A stretch of DNA of 7,175 nucleotides from JAHFLQ01 sp964432465 (lineage in GTDB: Bacteria; Patescibacteriota; Minisyncoccia; UBA6257; WO2-44-18). The DNA lies in contig CAYSNI010000012.1 of NCBI GenBank assembly GCA_964432465.1, positions 1 to 7,175 of the forward strand, read 5' to 3'. Position 1 is the stretch's first letter; each line of letters opens with the position of its first letter. The notes under the pieces were generated by a model. It was not told where the DNA came from, made no database searches, and saw only the letters and a list, made by a program, of their open reading frames with translations. Position numbers and translations under genes: made by a program. This document shows positions 6,469 through 7,175 of the stretch, piece by piece.

Positions 6469-6508
6469 CAAAATTCTTTGATGAGGAAAATTATATCAAA
6501 GAATTTTG
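6469..6508 (-). terminator. 14-bp hairpin just after the right-hand gene (transcript-end hairpin or terminator)
   Basis: CAAAATTCTTTGAT (6469-6482) is an exact reverse complement of 6495-6508, with a 12-base loop. The stem starts 7 bases past the TAA stop of the gene at 6516, where a transcript-end structure is expected. It is AT-rich and only TTTTG, not a full T-run, closes it on the minus strand. It may stabilise the mRNA 3' end rather than terminate strongly. It also embeds an extended -10-like sequence. Confidence 0.45.
6490..6498 (-). promoter_or_regulatory. Extended -10-like element inside hairpin 5
   Basis: On the minus strand this reads TGATATAAT, a TGnTATAAT extended -10 with a perfect TATAAT. 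The -35 position (about 6513-6518) is poor. If active, transcription would begin near 6483 and run through hairpins 4 to 1 toward secD, producing an RNA made almost wholly of stem-loops. Confidence 0.25.
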
Positions 6509-6515
6509 ACGCTAC

Positions 6516-7175
6516 TTACATCAATTCGCGAGAACGCGCATAATCGCTAAAAAGTTTTTGCGTCTGCACTTGGTCGAGACCTTCAAGAATTGCCCTTGCC
6601 GCTAAAGCATGACTAACAGCCTTATTTAGTTTATGCGCGGAAATAATTATTTTTCCTGTTCCACCAAGTTCTTGCGGATTGCGATTTGCACTTAACAGCG
6701 ACGCGGCGTATTCCTCACTGACAGCCCCTATAAGCGTTCTGCTGACATCGATAACAAGTTTTCCGCTTTTTGCCGCATTAACCGCGTCGTGTCGTCTGGC
6801 GTTGTCCACATTTCCCAAACTATGTGCCCCAACAACTATCGCTTTATTTTCAGGATCGTAATACGCCTTCATAAACTTTGGGATTGAATTTCCACTTCCT
6901 AAATCGTCGGTATAAACACTTTCTGCCGCGTCATACAATGCTTCAGCAGTAAGTTTATGAACGGCGTGATCGGGCTGTGGCGTTTGTCGAGATTCCCACT
7001 CCGCTTTTCTGCCGATACTCAAAACACCACCAATAGTTTGTTGTTTTTCGTGCGGCGAATGAAAAGTAGATTGTTTTTCTATTAGTCTCGATTCTTGCGG
7101 GTCAATCTTAACGAAGTCGGAAGCTCTATAAATATTTCCTTGAAATACCCAGTACGCGCCAGAATTTAAATCAAT
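6516..7175 (-). CDS. Unrecognised protein, 5' end missing
   Basis: The frame is open from the window's right edge to a TAA at 6516-6518, giving 219 visible residues; the true N-terminus lies outside. A TTG at 7022 could in principle start a shorter form, but the frame continues upstream without a stop and the residues there look like ordinary protein (SGAYWVFQGNIYRASDFVK), so I treat the gene as partial. I do not recognise a family. The visible part is soluble and mixed alpha/beta, with no membrane segment. It includes AIVVGAHSLGNVDNARRHDAV, then GKLVIDVSRTLIGAVSEEY, then GGTGKIIISAHKL, and an Ala-rich helical C-terminus (SHALAARAILEGLDQVQTQKLFSDYARS). The alternation of hydrophobic strands with helices could suit an enzyme-like fold, but no catalytic motif can be named. 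A hairpin follows 7 bases after the stop. It appears to be a separate transcription unit from secDF, which begins more than 500 bases downstream. Confidence 0.6.
   Translation of the reverse strand: MDLNSGAYWVFQGNIYRASDFVKIDPQESRLIEKQSTFHSPHEKQQTIGGVLSIGRKAEWESRQTPQPDHAVHKLTAEALYDAAESVYTDDLGSGNSIPKFMKAYYDPENKAIVVGAHSLGNVDNARRHDAVNAAKSGKLVIDVSRTLIGAVSEEYAASLLSANRNPQELGGTGKIIISAHKLNKAVSHALAARAILEGLDQVQTQKLFSDYARSRELM

Larger units (their letters stand above)
5984..6515. other. 532-bp gene-free region with clustered inverted repeats upstream of secD
   Basis: I see no convincing protein gene here. Several frames on both strands are open between about 6140 and 6540, but they overlap one another, lack ribosome sites and encode low-complexity Phe/Lys/Cys/Arg-rich peptides. 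Instead the stretch holds: a TTGCTT-17-TATATT promoter next to secD; a composite hairpin at 6092-6136; a TTGAAA-16-TACAAT promoter at 6180-6207; and five consecutive hairpins between 6237 and 6508, described separately. A run of purines (6407-6427) lies in one loop. A very weak CGC/GCG stem near 6060-6069, flanked by T-rich sequence on either strand, is too short to call a terminator. The likeliest readings are a structured non-coding RNA, a miniature palindromic mobile element, or a long regulatory leader of secDF. Confidence 0.6.

Noticed and set aside
6140..6543. Several overlapping open frames on both strands, 65 to 103 codons long
   Set aside because: They overlap in opposite directions within the hairpin cluster, have no ribosome sites, encode low-complexity Phe/Lys/Arg/Cys-rich peptides, and are explained by low stop-codon density in the repeat arms.
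1..7175. CRISPR array, integrase attachment site or insertion sequence with transposase
   Set aside because: No regularly spaced direct repeats, no transposase or integrase motifs, and no target-site duplication around the hairpin cluster could be recognised by eye.

Overview
The window suggests a bacterium of the Candidate Phyla Radiation (Patescibacteria, probably Parcubacteria-like). This is inferred from four things: separate, compact SecD and SecF proteins; a VirD4/TraG-like ATPase beside a one-span membrane partner; a small sigma-region-4 plus winged-helix regulator; and the near absence of Shine-Dalgarno sequences before the genes. No marker gene is present, so the placement is tentative. 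The standard bacterial code fits, because no in-frame TGA is needed in any gene.

Every supported gene lies on the minus strand, so transcription runs from high to low coordinates. At the right edge (6516-7175) is the 3' part of an unrecognised protein, open to the window end. Next comes a 532-bp gene-free stretch (5984-6515) packed with inverted repeats: five hairpins from 6237 to 6508, a composite hairpin at 6092-6136, and candidate minus-strand promoters. Then come secD (4730-5983) and secF (3855-4730), overlapping by one base as TAATG. They encode the membrane part of the Sec translocon that uses ion motive force to help pull exported proteins out of the membrane.

A 124-bp gap (3731-3854) carries two good sigma-70-type promoters in tandem and a small palindrome. 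These drive a 331-residue DNA-binding protein (2735-3730) with a sigma-70 region 4 helix-turn-helix at its N-terminus and HARE-HTH-like winged helices at its C-terminus. Seven bases downstream begins a 420-residue one-span membrane protein (1465-2727), and 18 bases after that an AAA-type coupling-protein-like ATPase (1-1446) whose C-terminus runs off the left edge. The last two probably work together as a membrane-anchored DNA- or protein-translocating motor. Together they resemble a single large fused ATPase split into two genes.

The parts most worth a second look are the hairpin cluster upstream of secD (possible structured RNA or miniature mobile element), a possible short leader peptide and structured leader before secD, and the candidate leaderless start of the membrane protein.
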